DNA of 64,000 nt from Clostridium omnivorum (GCF_026012015.1 NZ_BRXR01000001.1:1148001-1212000), one strand, 5' to 3'; shown: positions 26,578 through 37,018, counted from the stretch's first letter. The notes: a model not told the origin generated them from the letters alone. Translations and numbers: made by a program.

Positions 26578-29500
26578 CTAATTATATGGAACAAAAATTG
26601 ACTGATATCCAGATTTCAGTAGGTCCATTATGGCATCTCTCTCTCTCGGCACAGGCTTCCCTGATAATGTTTGTTTTCCAACTTGAACTATCCATTTTTC
26701 TCCGTTAGGTTCTGTAATAAGCAAATCGCCATATCTACTGCGTTTAAGTCCATTTTCTATTGGAACATAAAATTCGCGCTGTACTTTACAATCATACTTT
26801 TCTAGCAGACTCTGAACTTTTGAAATAGCTTCTTGATGTGCAGGTGAACCCTTTTTTCCATAAGGATTTCTTACTATTTTTTGAGTTGCATTTACTGCCT
26901 TCTGTATTATGTCTCTTCTAGAAACAGTCCTTTCTACAGATGACTCTATCTCTGGCTGTGATTTCTCTGCCATTGTCATGGCACCTAGAGCTATAAGCCC
27001 TCCTAAGCCACCGCCGCCGCCTTCTGTTTGGTCTCTCCAAGAGAATCCATCTGGGTCTTCCCTACTTATAGGATTATTACAACAGTATGCAAACACGTTA
27101 TGGCTGAGTAATTCCCCTATCTTTCCCGCTACTGCATCAGCATTGATAAACCTCCCCCACTCTGGATTATAGTAACGGCTTTGAATATAATACAGCCCAG
27201 TCTCGGTATCATACCTATACCCTCTATATCTGTAAGGGTTTTTAACTCCAACACTATCTTTTAAGCTTCCATCAATTGATATAAGCTTACCCCAAGTATC
27301 ATAAGTATAGCTTACTACCTGAGTACCATTCTTATCAAATAGTCCTATAATATCTCCTTGAGCATTTCTTATATAGTAATATTCTACACCATTGAGGTTC
27401 ATTGAAACAAGGTGTGCTGAACTGTCATAAGTGTAATATATCTTATCTGTACCATTATCCTCATAAGTAACTTTATCTCCAATTAAATGATACTTGGTTA
27501 CTGTTCCATTATAACTTTTTTCAGTTCTTATTCCAGCATCATTATACTTAAACCCTAAAGTTTTACCATTTCCGCTTATAGATTTAAGCTGTCTTCCCTG
27601 TTCCCAAGCATATGTGTAACCATCATATGAAATTGGATTTCCAATATTATCATAATCTATACTCTTATTATCATAGCTCTTAAGCTTGTCTTTCCAGTTT
27701 GAATCACCATAAGTATAATTATAGATTTTTAGTGGATTATTCGTTTCTATTTTTGTACCACTTTCTACTATTCTAATATCATCCACTGCAAGCCAGCTAT
27801 AAGCTGTAGCATTAAATCCGAACCTTAATTGTATTGAATTAACTCCATCTGGACAAGTCCATGTTTGTGTATACTTAGTCCATACTGGATTTTCTGCAAA
27901 GGTCATATTAAGTCCAAGATAGCTACCATTACTTAGCCTAACATAGCTTGAATGACCATTAAATTTACCCGATGTTGCTTCCCTATGATAAAAGCTTATA
28001 TCATAAGTCTTTCCTGGTACTACTGGAGTTACTGCGTTAAGATATGCATAGTTATCTCCAGCTCCACCATCCATGAAGAAGCATCTGCTTCCTGTTCTTG
28101 GATTATTATCTCCTGCAAAGCCTGGTCCAGTTATCCTTGTTGCTCCTATTCCAACTCTTCCTTCTATATCTCTAAGATTAGCCTCAAAACCACCATCTAT
28201 AAGCAAATTATTTGCACTAGTTTCTTCAATTCTTATGTCATCTATTGCTAGCCAGCTGTAAGCTGTAACATTGAAGCCGAATCTTAGTTGTATAGAGTTT
28301 ACTCCTTGAGGGCAAGTCCAGGTTTGAACATGAGGTCTCCATACTTGGTCACCTACTAGACTCATATTAAGTCCAAGATAGCTTCCATTGCTTAATCTTG
28401 CATAGCTTGAATGATCATTAAATTTACCTGCAGTAGCTTCCATGTGATAAAAACTTATATTATAAGTTTTACCCGGTACTACAGGTGTTACTGCATTCAT
28501 ATATGCATAATTGTCCCCTGCTCCGCCATCCATGAAGAAACATAAATTTCCCGTTCTTGGATTATTAGGTCCTCCAAAGCCAGGGCCGGTAACTTTAGTT
28601 GCTCCTGAGCCTACTCTCCCTACACCATATCTTGTACCTTGCTCAAAACTTCCGTCTCCAAACAATTCACTTCTTGGTTGCTCTAATATTCCATCAGTTA
28701 TCATAGGTGCTGTTGTATATGCATACTCGGACTTAGATAGTATATTTCCACCAGCATCGTATACATATTTGAAAGTTTTGTTTAAAGATTCATTATCTTC
28801 TCTTATAGCCTCATTTGCTTCATTGTAATAATACTTTATTTTTTTACCATTCTGAGTAATAGTATCAATATTGCCGTTTTTATCATAAGTATAATTTATT
28901 TTGCTGCCATTATTATTTACTTCACTAACCTTAGTAGTAGCAGAGCCATTTACTCCAGGCAAGTAATCATAGGTTGTACTTACTGATGCAGCTCCAGTGC
29001 TAATTATTTTTGATTTAAGCCTTGCTATAGCATCATAGCCATAACTAACGGTTTGTCCACCATTTATTGTTGTAATATTAGGTTTGTTGTCTTTATCATA
29101 ACTATAAATTGTAGAGTAAGTATTATTGTTAATTTTATCAGTTAATTTACTTAGGTTATTATTCTTGTCATACTCATATCCTATTGTATTACCATTTGAA
29201 TCCTGTGATTTGGTAAGCCTGTCAGCTGAATCATAGATATATCTGTAGTTAATATTATTAACCAAATCACTATGGTATCCTAGGTTTCCATTAGCATCAT
29301 ACTTATACTTAAACTTTTCAACTCCGTCAACTTTTTTTGATATTACTCTATCTAAAACATCATATATATTTTCTACCTTTTGTGAATTTCCATATGTGGA
29401 ACTCAGAAGTTTGCCAGTTCTAGGCTCATAGCTATTATTTATTAAGTTTTGATTTCCTACAGCTACAGCAGTATTATTTCCTAAGGAATCATATCCAAAG

Positions 29501-32500
29501 TTATAGCTGAATCCATTATGAGTTATAGTCTTTATTCTATCTTTTTCATAGCCGTAGCTGTTAGTTATGGTTTGACCGTCAACACTCTTTGATACACTAT
29601 TAAGTCTATCCAAATTAGGATCATATTTATATGAAGTTACATTACTTTTTGCATCAGTAACACTGTTTAAAAGTCCCTTAGTTTCATCATAATCATACTT
29701 AACAGTATTTCCTAGTGAATCAGTTAAGGATTTCATATAGTTTCCACTATCAGTGTATGCTGCGTTTGATTCTACAAATAGAGTGGCATCACCTATTTTA
29801 CTCTTCTTAGGATTTCCATAGGAATCATATTCAAATGAACACACCACATTTTCAGCAGAAGTTGATTTTGTTATATTATGTTTTCCATCATACTCATAGG
29901 TAAAGTTATTTCCCTTAGGGTCAGTGGCTTTTACTAAATCATTATTAGTGCTATATTCATATTTTGATTGCTGGCTTGACAAATCTACTGTGGATACTAC
30001 ATTACCCTTTGAATCATATTGATAACTTGTACCAAATTCCTCTTTATATATCTGAACTCCATCAAAATAAGCTGTACCAACGTTATTTTTGTAAACAAGG
30101 TATACACTTATATAACTATAATCTGTATCCGCAACTATCACATCGGATACATACTGCCATTGAGTGGAATAATAGCTTGGCCTTAATATCTTCCACTGAG
30201 AACCTCCTACAGCAATAGCATATTCACATCTCCTATCCCCATCTAATGGTACCGAATTAGCCTTTATCCATGCTCCAACAGTGAGTACATCGCCTTTCTT
30301 TCCAGATACATTAATGCGCTGTTGAAGTTCCTTATCCTTATTTATTGCACCTGTAAGCTTAAATGCATTTAAATCTAAGTTGCTGGCACCTATCGCTACA
30401 TCACTTTGAGTTAGTGTATCTGAAGAATCAGAATTTACTACCTTGCTCCAGTAGCTTGGTGTATCTGAACCATATTTAAAGTCAGCATTTTCAACTAGAT
30501 TATATCTATTTGCTAAATCTCCATCTTCAAGCTGTAAACAATCAAAATATGCTGTACCTGTAGCTCCAACTATACCAGGTCTAAAATATACAGTATTATC
30601 AGTTGCATTACTTGGTATAGTAAAGGACATTTCATATCTTTGCCACTCTGTATCGCCTGTTACGAACTGTGTATTTGCATTCTGCCAATTGCCGGCACCG
30701 TCCTTATATAGAACAAAAATCGTAGCGCCAGCATTACTAGCATTTGATATCCCCTTAGCCTTTACATATCCTGACAAGGTATAAGTCTTGCCCTTTTCAA
30801 GCTTTAGTTCCTGACTGAAAAATTGTCTTTCTGTAGTATTAGTTTTTACAACCTTTAAGCTTCTAATTCCAGAATAATTTTCTTCGGTTGCATAACTAGA
30901 AGAACCTGTTGAACCAGTCCAATAATCTGATATCCAATCAGAATCTAACTCTGCATTATGATTTTTCAGATAGTTTACTACAGTTTTCTGAAGCTTAGAT
31001 TCAAGTTGAAGCTTATTTACTCCACCATTTGCATCATTTTTATTATAGTATTTATAGTATTTTGCATTTCCAAGGTTATCCTTTACACTAATGGTATTCC
31101 CCATATCATTAAAATAGTAGGTATTGCTCTTTTTGTTTGGATCTGCTTCATCTACATAAGTTGTACTGTTATTACTATAGGAAATGCTATACTCTCCTCC
31201 CATAGTACCATCCTTATGTTTTTCAATCACTTTACTTACCCTATATGGTACTGGGTTATAATATTGGTACTCAAGTCTATAGCCATCATAGTTTTCAGCA
31301 CTTAACAACTTATCATCAGCATCATAAGAATACACTGTTTTATTTCCATCAGCATATACTATTTCTGTTAATCTCTCGCCATCATAATTATAGGTAGCTA
31401 CTGTCCTTTGACTTGGGTCTACTATAGTTTTAAGCCTCTTATTAGCATCTACAAATAAGTTCGTAACTCTTCCTGCACCATCTTTTATAGTTCTCAGTGT
31501 AGTTCCATCATAACCAAGAATCATCATATTTCCATTTTTATCTTGAATATCTATTAAAAGTCCATCACTTCTAAAGTGCAGCTTGTTATCTTTATTATCT
31601 TTTACAGTATATGTACCATCAGAATTTTTAGCCATAGTTAAATCAAGGCCTGATTCATCCTTATATACACCTGAATTATTTTTAAAATAGTGCATAGTAC
31701 CATCTTCATCAATATAGGTATAGTACATTTCACCATTCATAGGAACTTCATTAACCCTTTGATAATAATTAAGTCTCCAGCCTGATCCATATCCTATTTG
31801 TGTGTGCTTTTCATTACTATTGAATACATGCTTTATATTCATTGGAAGTCTGCTTCCACTCATACTATAATCATCATGAGTAAAGACTAAGTTTCCACTA
31901 TAATCATTAATATAGCCTGTTCCTGCTCTTCCAGCACTCTGAGAATGATATATCCAGTAGCTTTCAAGTCCTGCATTACTTGTATAGTTTATTTGTGCGT
32001 AAGGTAGATACCCTCCAACATAACTTGTATTATCAGAGGCTGTAAATTCACAATAACCTGCATTCCCTTGATTTTTTAATGCTAGTCCATAATTAAAGCC
32101 AGAGGAGTACCAGTCCTTTGCAATGTTAGTAATGTTCCAAGTGTAATTTTTTAAAAAGGCTCCATGAACTATCTGATAGTCCTCTATTCTTTCATCAATG
32201 AGTGACCTATATCTCCATGTTATATTTTCTGATATCCAATCTTCTTTTACCTTGTGTACGTTTACTTGATTATCAATACCTGAGTCATTTTGAAGCGATA
32301 AGTTCAAATAGGCTCCAGTAACAACATCTGAAGATTTTATATTTGGTAGATTAAATTTAATATAAGTAATATTGTTGCCGTAGCTGCTGCTGTATCCTGT
32401 TCTAAGCAGCTGATTTGTATAATAGTTAGTATCTGGATATTTATCCGATACTACAGTGTCCTTTATTTGATTAGATCCTACAGGCGTAATAACTGGTGGA

Positions 32501-33621
32501 TCAATAGTAACAGGGTATTTCCTTTCCTTATCATTAAGCCACTCTTTGTCTGGAATTACACTCAATACATATCCTGCAGGGTCCTTAACTAAATTTAATT
32601 TTATACTGCCGCTTGTTTTTTTATTAGCATCTATCATATAAGGTGCTGTCATTGTAAACAATACTTTTTTGCTATCTTTTTTATCATAAAACAGTACTGT
32701 GCTTTCATTTTCAAGCTTCGCTTCTAAATCTACGGTACCTAAATCAAATTTAAACTCTGGCTTATCAATTTGCTTATTAATAATTATATTTTCTTTTACC
32801 TTTTTTCCTGTTAGTATGTACTGCAAATCTACATTATTTAAAGCTTCTTTGAAAGTAACTGTAGAAGAGTACTTTTGTAAGGCTTTTTTCTTCTCATTGT
32901 TAGCAATAGTATCTTTAATGCTGTTCTTTTCTTCAGCACTCTTATTTTTAAATTTACTATCATTTTCTATCTTGTCTTGCGCTTCTTTATCTGCTTGCTT
33001 ATTTATATCTTCTTCAGTAATTTCTTGAACTTTTGCCTTGGAATTATTAGCGTCCCTTAAACCCCAGTAGATTTCATAATTGTCTTTTTTTAAGCTTACT
33101 AATTTATTTGAGTTAGCATTCTTTGCTATTTTTGTTTTAAATTCATTATTTTTATTTTCAATAATATTTTTATCACTATCAACCCAATTGCTTAAGTTCT
33201 TTTTATTTCTTAATAATTCCTTATACATATTTCCTTCGGATTCATCGCTTTGTCGTATATCCGAAATCTTATCTTGAACCTTTAAATTCACATCATCTTT
33301 TTCTTCCAGAGTGTTATCAATGTCCTTCAACTTTCCGTCTTCTTGATAATGCACAGCCTCCGGATATACTACAGCCTCGTAGGTCATATCTTCCTTTAGG
33401 AAGTGTTTAACATTTTCCTCTCTTTTATCTTCCACCTCTTCTAGAATTTTAACTTCTTTACTCTTGTCTTCCTGGTCTTGTCCCCCATTTACTTTAGCTG
33501 CGCTCTCTGTGCTCTTATTGGAGTTAGATGTTACATTTTCCGCCAAAACTCTTGATGGTATTGCAGTGATTAACATCAAAACAGACAAAATCACAGAAAT
33601 AACCTTATATTCTTTCTTCAT
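26578..33621 (-). CDS. Secreted RHS/YD-repeat polymorphic toxin with nuclease-like C-terminal tip
   Basis: 2347 residues. A signal peptide (MKKEYKVISVILSVLML onwards, ending VLAEN) is followed by a charged Lys/Glu-rich region to about residue 380, then a DNRLRE/CBM96-like domain (about 385-540). YD repeats run at about 640-860 and 1195-1640, with two carbohydrate-binding-like modules between (about 898-1190) and two near-identical ones at about 1645-1945. The RHS core (YRYRGYRYDTETGLYY, ending near NPISREDPDG, about 2187) precedes a variable tip of about 115 residues. The tip has RYGDLLI and VQVGKQT, resembling a PD-(D/E)xK-type nuclease. No cell-wall sorting signal. Start ATG follows AGGGGGCGG. 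Confidence 0.9.
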   Translation of the reverse strand: MKKEYKVISVILSVLMLITAIPSRVLAENVTSNSNKSTESAAKVNGGQDQEDKSKEVKILEEVEDKREENVKHFLKEDMTYEAVVYPEAVHYQEDGKLKDIDNTLEEKDDVNLKVQDKISDIRQSDESEGNMYKELLRNKKNLSNWVDSDKNIIENKNNEFKTKIAKNANSNKLVSLKKDNYEIYWGLRDANNSKAKVQEITEEDINKQADKEAQDKIENDSKFKNKSAEEKNSIKDTIANNEKKKALQKYSSTVTFKEALNNVDLQYILTGKKVKENIIINKQIDKPEFKFDLGTVDLEAKLENESTVLFYDKKDSKKVLFTMTAPYMIDANKKTSGSIKLNLVKDPAGYVLSVIPDKEWLNDKERKYPVTIDPPVITPVGSNQIKDTVVSDKYPDTNYYTNQLLRTGYSSSYGNNITYIKFNLPNIKSSDVVTGAYLNLSLQNDSGIDNQVNVHKVKEDWISENITWRYRSLIDERIEDYQIVHGAFLKNYTWNITNIAKDWYSSGFNYGLALKNQGNAGYCEFTASDNTSYVGGYLPYAQINYTSNAGLESYWIYHSQSAGRAGTGYINDYSGNLVFTHDDYSMSGSRLPMNIKHVFNSNEKHTQIGYGSGWRLNYYQRVNEVPMNGEMYYTYIDEDGTMHYFKNNSGVYKDESGLDLTMAKNSDGTYTVKDNKDNKLHFRSDGLLIDIQDKNGNMMILGYDGTTLRTIKDGAGRVTNLFVDANKRLKTIVDPSQRTVATYNYDGERLTEIVYADGNKTVYSYDADDKLLSAENYDGYRLEYQYYNPVPYRVSKVIEKHKDGTMGGEYSISYSNNSTTYVDEADPNKKSNTYYFNDMGNTISVKDNLGNAKYYKYYNKNDANGGVNKLQLESKLQKTVVNYLKNHNAELDSDWISDYWTGSTGSSSYATEENYSGIRSLKVVKTNTTERQFFSQELKLEKGKTYTLSGYVKAKGISNASNAGATIFVLYKDGAGNWQNANTQFVTGDTEWQRYEMSFTIPSNATDNTVYFRPGIVGATGTAYFDCLQLEDGDLANRYNLVENADFKYGSDTPSYWSKVVNSDSSDTLTQSDVAIGASNLDLNAFKLTGAINKDKELQQRINVSGKKGDVLTVGAWIKANSVPLDGDRRCEYAIAVGGSQWKILRPSYYSTQWQYVSDVIVADTDYSYISVYLVYKNNVGTAYFDGVQIYKEEFGTSYQYDSKGNVVSTVDLSSQQSKYEYSTNNDLVKATDPKGNNFTYEYDGKHNITKSTSAENVVCSFEYDSYGNPKKSKIGDATLFVESNAAYTDSGNYMKSLTDSLGNTVKYDYDETKGLLNSVTDAKSNVTSYKYDPNLDRLNSVSKSVDGQTITNSYGYEKDRIKTITHNGFSYNFGYDSLGNNTAVAVGNQNLINNSYEPRTGKLLSSTYGNSQKVENIYDVLDRVISKKVDGVEKFKYKYDANGNLGYHSDLVNNINYRYIYDSADRLTKSQDSNGNTIGYEYDKNNNLSKLTDKINNNTYSTIYSYDKDNKPNITTINGGQTVSYGYDAIARLKSKIISTGAASVSTTYDYLPGVNGSATTKVSEVNNNGSKINYTYDKNGNIDTITQNGKKIKYYYNEANEAIREDNESLNKTFKYVYDAGGNILSKSEYAYTTAPMITDGILEQPRSELFGDGSFEQGTRYGVGRVGSGATKVTGPGFGGPNNPRTGNLCFFMDGGAGDNYAYMNAVTPVVPGKTYNISFYHMEATAGKFNDHSSYARLSNGSYLGLNMSLVGDQVWRPHVQTWTCPQGVNSIQLRFGFNVTAYSWLAIDDIRIEETSANNLLIDGGFEANLRDIEGRVGIGATRITGPGFAGDNNPRTGSRCFFMDGGAGDNYAYLNAVTPVVPGKTYDISFYHREATSGKFNGHSSYVRLSNGSYLGLNMTFAENPVWTKYTQTWTCPDGVNSIQLRFGFNATAYSWLAVDDIRIVESGTKIETNNPLKIYNYTYGDSNWKDKLKSYDNKSIDYDNIGNPISYDGYTYAWEQGRQLKSISGNGKTLGFKYNDAGIRTEKSYNGTVTKYHLIGDKVTYEDNGTDKIYYTYDSSAHLVSMNLNGVEYYYIRNAQGDIIGLFDKNGTQVVSYTYDTWGKLISIDGSLKDSVGVKNPYRYRGYRYDTETGLYYIQSRYYNPEWGRFINADAVAGKIGELLSHNVFAYCCNNPISREDPDGFSWRDQTEGGGGGLGGLIALGAMTMAEKSQPEIESSVERTVSRRDIIQKAVNATQKIVRNPYGKKGSPAHQEAISKVQSLLEKYDCKVQREFYVPIENGLKRSRYGDLLITEPNGEKWIVQVGKQTLSGKPVPRERDAIMDLLKSGYQSIFVPYN
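27772..28680 (-). repeat. Tandem duplication of a carbohydrate-binding-like module inside the RHS gene
   Basis: Two consecutive units of roughly 150 residues each share blocks such as FFMDGGAGDNYAY, NAVTPVVPGKTY, GSYLGLNM, GVNSIQLRFGFN and AYSWLA(I/V)DDIRI. Differences are scattered (for example MEATAGKFND versus REATSGKFNG). This indicates an in-frame tandem duplication old enough to have diverged slightly. The units lie between the last YD repeats and the RHS core. Confidence 0.88.
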
Positions 33622-33665
33622 AAAACCGCCCCCTGAAGTTGTAATAATAGCATAATTTTACATAA

Positions 33666-33694
33666 ATTGTATCATAAATATGTTATTTTGTAAA
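33666..33694 (-). promoter_or_regulatory. Predicted sigma-A-type promoter of the RHS gene
   Basis: On the minus strand TTTACA (33694-33689) and TACAAT (33671-33666) are separated by 17 bases, with a TG extension just before the -10 box. The -10 element ends 45 bases before the RHS start codon. Predicted by eye from consensus. Confidence 0.5.
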
Positions 33695-33805
33695 ATATTA
33701 GTTTTACCTATCAATAATTATACTATTTTAAAATCAATAATATCAAAATATAACTTTACTTTAATATCTTTTTGTATATAAGGTTCTAATATTAAATGGA
33801 GGCAT

Positions 33806-33841
33806 ATAAAAAATAATGCACAATATTACATTGTGCATTAT
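33806..33841 (-). terminator. Terminator after murB
   Basis: A 12-bp stem ATAATGCACAAT/ATTGTGCATTAT (33813-33841) with a five-base loop is followed on the minus strand by TTTTTTATATG. It lies about 30 bp after the murB stop codon. Confidence 0.8.
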
Positions 33842-33873
33842 AAATATGTTGCTTAAAATCTCTTTTCGTTATT

Positions 33874-34791
33874 TTACAAATCTTCCCCAATAATTCTTAC
33901 TTCTGTATGAAGTTCCACTCCAAAACTTTCTTTAACTGTGTCCTGCACCGCTTTAATTAGGTCAAGAATATCTTTAGCTGATGCCTGACCTCTATTTATT
34001 ATAAAGCCTGAGTGTTTTTTAGAAACCTCAGCATCACCGATGCTAAAGCCCTTAAGTCCACAGTCTTCAATTAATTTTCCTGCAAAATATCCTGTTGGTC
34101 TTTTAAAGGTACTACCTGCTGAAGGATACTCTAAAGGCTGCTTATCTTCTCTTCTTCTAGTTAAATCCTCTATTGTATTCTTAATTGTATTATAGTCTCC
34201 CTTTTGGAGTTTAAAGGTTGCTTCAAGTACTGTATATCCATATTTTATTACAGCGCTCATTCTATATCCTAGCTCTAACTGCTCTTTATTTAGTCTTAGA
34301 ATATTTCCTTCTTTGTCAACCACTACTGCCTCTTCAATAACATTAGCGATTTCACTGATGTATGCTCCAGCATTCATAGTGACAGCTCCACCTACACTTC
34401 CTGGAATACCACAGGCAAATTCAAAACCTGTTAAGCTCATTTCTAAAGCTTTTTTAGATACATTAGAAAGTTCAGCTCCACTTTGAACTATAATTTTTTC
34501 ACCATCTACTTCTAGTTTATTAAGACTTGTAAGCTTTATAACTACTCCTCGTATCCCGCCATCTCTAACAAGCAGGTTTGAACCATTCCCAATAATATAA
34601 AAAGGTACCTTTTCAATATTACAACTTTTTATAACGCTTATAGCCTGATCAATATTTTTTGGTGTAACTAAAATATCAGCAGCTCCACCCACTTTAAACG
34701 AAGTGTGATTCTTCATTGGCTCATCTATTGCTATATCTTCTGGATTTAATATATGTTTCAAATTTTCACTAAAATTTTTATATTGGTTCAT
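33874..34791 (-). CDS. murB: UDP-N-acetylenolpyruvoylglucosamine reductase
   Basis: FAD enzyme that reduces UDP-GlcNAc-enolpyruvate to UDP-MurNAc, the second committed step of peptidoglycan precursor synthesis. The 305-residue protein shows [12 protein letters not shown] at the FAD-domain start, [29 protein letters not shown]-like AMNAGAY block (here TMNAGAYI), [11 protein letters not shown] with the proton-donor Ser, and the late catalytic Glu in [14 protein letters not shown] lies seven bases before the ATG at 34791; the ATG at 34794 and TTG at 34806 are less likely. It stands between the RHS promoter region and uvrC, with its own terminator. Confidence 0.95.
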   Translation of the reverse strand: MNQYKNFSENLKHILNPEDIAIDEPMKNHTSFKVGGAADILVTPKNIDQAISVIKSCNIEKVPFYIIGNGSNLLVRDGGIRGVVIKLTSLNKLEVDGEKIIVQSGAELSNVSKKALEMSLTGFEFACGIPGSVGGAVTMNAGAYISEIANVIEEAVVVDKEGNILRLNKEQLELGYRMSAVIKYGYTVLEATFKLQKGDYNTIKNTIEDLTRRREDKQPLEYPSAGSTFKRPTGYFAGKLIEDCGLKGFSIGDAEVSKKHSGFIINRGQASAKDILDLIKAVQDTVKESFGVELHTEVRIIGEDL

Positions 34792-34923
34792 CATGCCTCT
34801 CCTCAAAAATTATTAAAATTACGCATATATCAAGTATAATGTATGCTTTATGTGTGTATCAAGTTATTCTCGATTAACACTCATTCTAACACAAAACTAT
34901 TTTACCATTTTGTGTATACTTTA

Positions 34924-36789
34924 TCAATTATTGTCCTTAAAGTAGCTTAATATACTATCTGCAGCCTTTTTTTCTATAGACGGTGTATCTAAAAGTTCCT
35001 CCAAAGAAGCTTTTTTGATACTTTCAATACTTCCAAATTTCTTTAGAAGTTCTTTTCTTCTCTTTTCACCTACATTAGGTATATCTTCAAGTACTGAGTG
35101 TAAAACTCTTTTATCTCTTAAAGTTCTATGATAAGTTATTGCAAATCTGTGCACTTCATCCTGTATTCTAGTAATTAAGTGCATAACATTGGAAGTTGGC
35201 TTTATTTCAACCTCAATATTATTATATATTAAACCTCTAGTATTGTGCTTATCATCTTTTACCATACCACATACAGGAATATCTATATTAAAGCTTCTTA
35301 AAACCTCAAGTGCTATATTTACTTGCCCCTTACCTCCATCCATAAGGATAAGATCAGGAAACACACAAAACTTTCCAGAACTTAATTCTAGGTTTCTCTC
35401 CTGAATGTTCTGAATTTCATCTAAGCCGTGTTGAAATCTCCTCTGAAGTATTTCTCTCATACTATCATAATCATTAGCACCTTTTACAGTCTTGATCTTA
35501 AATCTTCTATAGTCACTATTCTTAGCCCTGCCTTCCTCAAAAACCACCATTGTTCCTACAGAATCTACGCCCTGAATATTAGAAATGTCATAAGCCTCAA
35601 TTCTATGTGGCAATTCTTCTAAATCAAGAAGATCTGCAAGTTCTCCAAGGGCTACCTTATATAGTTCCTTATCTTGCATATATTTAAGTTTAAACTGTTC
35701 CAAAGTAATCTTTGCATTTTTTTCAACCATATTAAGCATATTTTTCTTCTCGCCCTTTTGAGGAAGTTTAATCCAAACCTTAGAACCTCTCTTCATTGTA
35801 AGCCACTGTTCTAAGAGTTCACCGTCCTCTAAGTCTGGAACATAAATGTTTTTAGGAACAAACGCTGTTCCTCCATAAAAACTCTTAATGAAATCTGAGA
35901 GAATTTCGCCCTTTTCTTCTCCTGAAGTGTTCTCTAAAATAAAATGCTCTCTTCCTGAAACCTTGCCATCTCTTACAAAGAACACCTGAGCACAACTGTC
36001 CATTTCATCGCTAAAAATGCTGATATAATCTTCGTCTTCAAAATTTCCACTCATCATCTTTTGTTTTTCTCTTATTTTCTCAACAGAAAGTATCTTATCC
36101 CTAAGAGAAGCTGCCTTTTCGAATTCAAGATTTTCAGCAGACTCCTCCATCTGAACCTTTAAATTATTAATAATTTTTGTGTCCTTTCCAGAAAGTAACT
36201 CTATTACATCATTAATAATCTTTCCATACTCCTCCTTACTAACATAACCGCCGCAAGGAGCATTACAAAGGCCAATATGGTAATTCAAACAAGGCCTTAC
36301 CTTATTTTCGCCCTCTTTTATATGCATTTTACAGGTTCTAATAGGAAATATTTTTTTTATTAACTCCAAGGTTTCATATACAGCAGTAACATCTGTATAA
36401 GGTCCAAAATATTTTGCTCCATCTTTTGCTAACATTCTTGTCATAAATACTCTTGGAAAATCTTCATTTGTAGTTACTTTAATAAAAGGGTAATGCTTAT
36501 CATCCTTAAGTAATATATTATATCTTGGTTTATATTTTTTTATTAAATTGCACTCTAAAATCAAAGCTTCCATTTCAGAATCAGTAACTATATACTCAAA
36601 CTCCGCTATGTTTTTAACCATAGCCTTTACCTTTTCTGAATGGTTTTTAGAACTTTGAAAATACTGTCTTACTCTGTTTTTAAGTATCTTTGCTTTTCCA
36701 ACATAGATAATCTCCCCAAGGGAATTTTTCATTAAATAAACCCCTGGTTTATCAGGTAAGTTCTTCAAATGGTACTCAAAGTCAAACAT
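34924..36789 (-). CDS. uvrC: Excinuclease ABC subunit C
   Basis: Dual-incision nuclease of nucleotide excision repair, 621 residues. It has an N-terminal GIY-YIG domain (PGVYLMKNSLGEIIYVGKAK at about 14-34), a UVR motif near residues 205-240 (LEFEKAASLRD), an RNase H-like endonuclease domain (AYDISNIQGVDSVG, LILMDGGKGQ) and C-terminal helix-hairpin-helix (IPNVGEKRRKELLKKFGS). A Cys cluster CKMHIKEGENKVRPCLNYHIGLCNAPC precedes the UVR motif (first Cys near 148). ATG with AAAGGAG upstream. It is not joined to uvrA-uvrB, which lie 3 kb further on behind the pbpA-rodA-fha set. Confidence 0.96.
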   Translation of the reverse strand: MFDFEYHLKNLPDKPGVYLMKNSLGEIIYVGKAKILKNRVRQYFQSSKNHSEKVKAMVKNIAEFEYIVTDSEMEALILECNLIKKYKPRYNILLKDDKHYPFIKVTTNEDFPRVFMTRMLAKDGAKYFGPYTDVTAVYETLELIKKIFPIRTCKMHIKEGENKVRPCLNYHIGLCNAPCGGYVSKEEYGKIINDVIELLSGKDTKIINNLKVQMEESAENLEFEKAASLRDKILSVEKIREKQKMMSGNFEDEDYISIFSDEMDSCAQVFFVRDGKVSGREHFILENTSGEEKGEILSDFIKSFYGGTAFVPKNIYVPDLEDGELLEQWLTMKRGSKVWIKLPQKGEKKNMLNMVEKNAKITLEQFKLKYMQDKELYKVALGELADLLDLEELPHRIEAYDISNIQGVDSVGTMVVFEEGRAKNSDYRRFKIKTVKGANDYDSMREILQRRFQHGLDEIQNIQERNLELSSGKFCVFPDLILMDGGKGQVNIALEVLRSFNIDIPVCGMVKDDKHNTRGLIYNNIEVEIKPTSNVMHLITRIQDEVHRFAITYHRTLRDKRVLHSVLEDIPNVGEKRRKELLKKFGSIESIKKASLEELLDTPSIEKKAADSILSYFKDNN

Positions 36790-36802
36790 AAATTCTCCTT
36801 TC

Positions 36803-36819
36803 GTCGAAACACAGGGTAA
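36803..36819 (-). promoter_or_regulatory. Possible degenerate third copy of the leader element (before uvrC)
   Basis: The minus-strand sequence CTTACCCTGTGTTTCGACG resembles the 3' end of the rapZ-leader element (GGTTACCCCGTGTTCCGG), in the same orientation and about the same distance from the uvrC ribosome site. Neither hairpin A nor the TGGGAA loop can be found, so chance similarity is possible. Confidence 0.25.
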
Positions 36820-36969
36820 GTATCTATTAAATATACGATATTAACCAATAATTTAAATGGGTATAATCTCACATATTGTCAATTTACCACCTATTTCCTT
36901 GAAAACACATAAAATATGCAAAATATTTCCCTGGAAATGTCGTTAGATGTTAATATATATTTCTCTTTT

Positions 36970-37018
36970 TAAAACAAAAAGAGCTCAATATCTGCAATAT
37001 ACTGCAAATATCAAACTC
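36970..37018 (-). terminator. Terminator after pbpA
   Basis: A 16-position stem with several G-U pairs (minus strand GAGTTTGATATTTGCA pairing with TGCAGATATTGAGCTC; 36981-37018) is followed by TTTTTGTTTT. It lies about 36 bp after the pbpA stop codon and closes the fha-rodA-pbpA operon. Confidence 0.7.

Noticed and set aside
27952-28828. Plus-strand open frames of 60-105 codons over the RHS duplication
   Set aside because: They are antisense to the repetitive RHS coding sequence, and the openness follows from its codon composition.
36860-36890. TTGACA motif upstream of uvrC as a promoter
   Set aside because: No good -10 box lies at the expected spacing.
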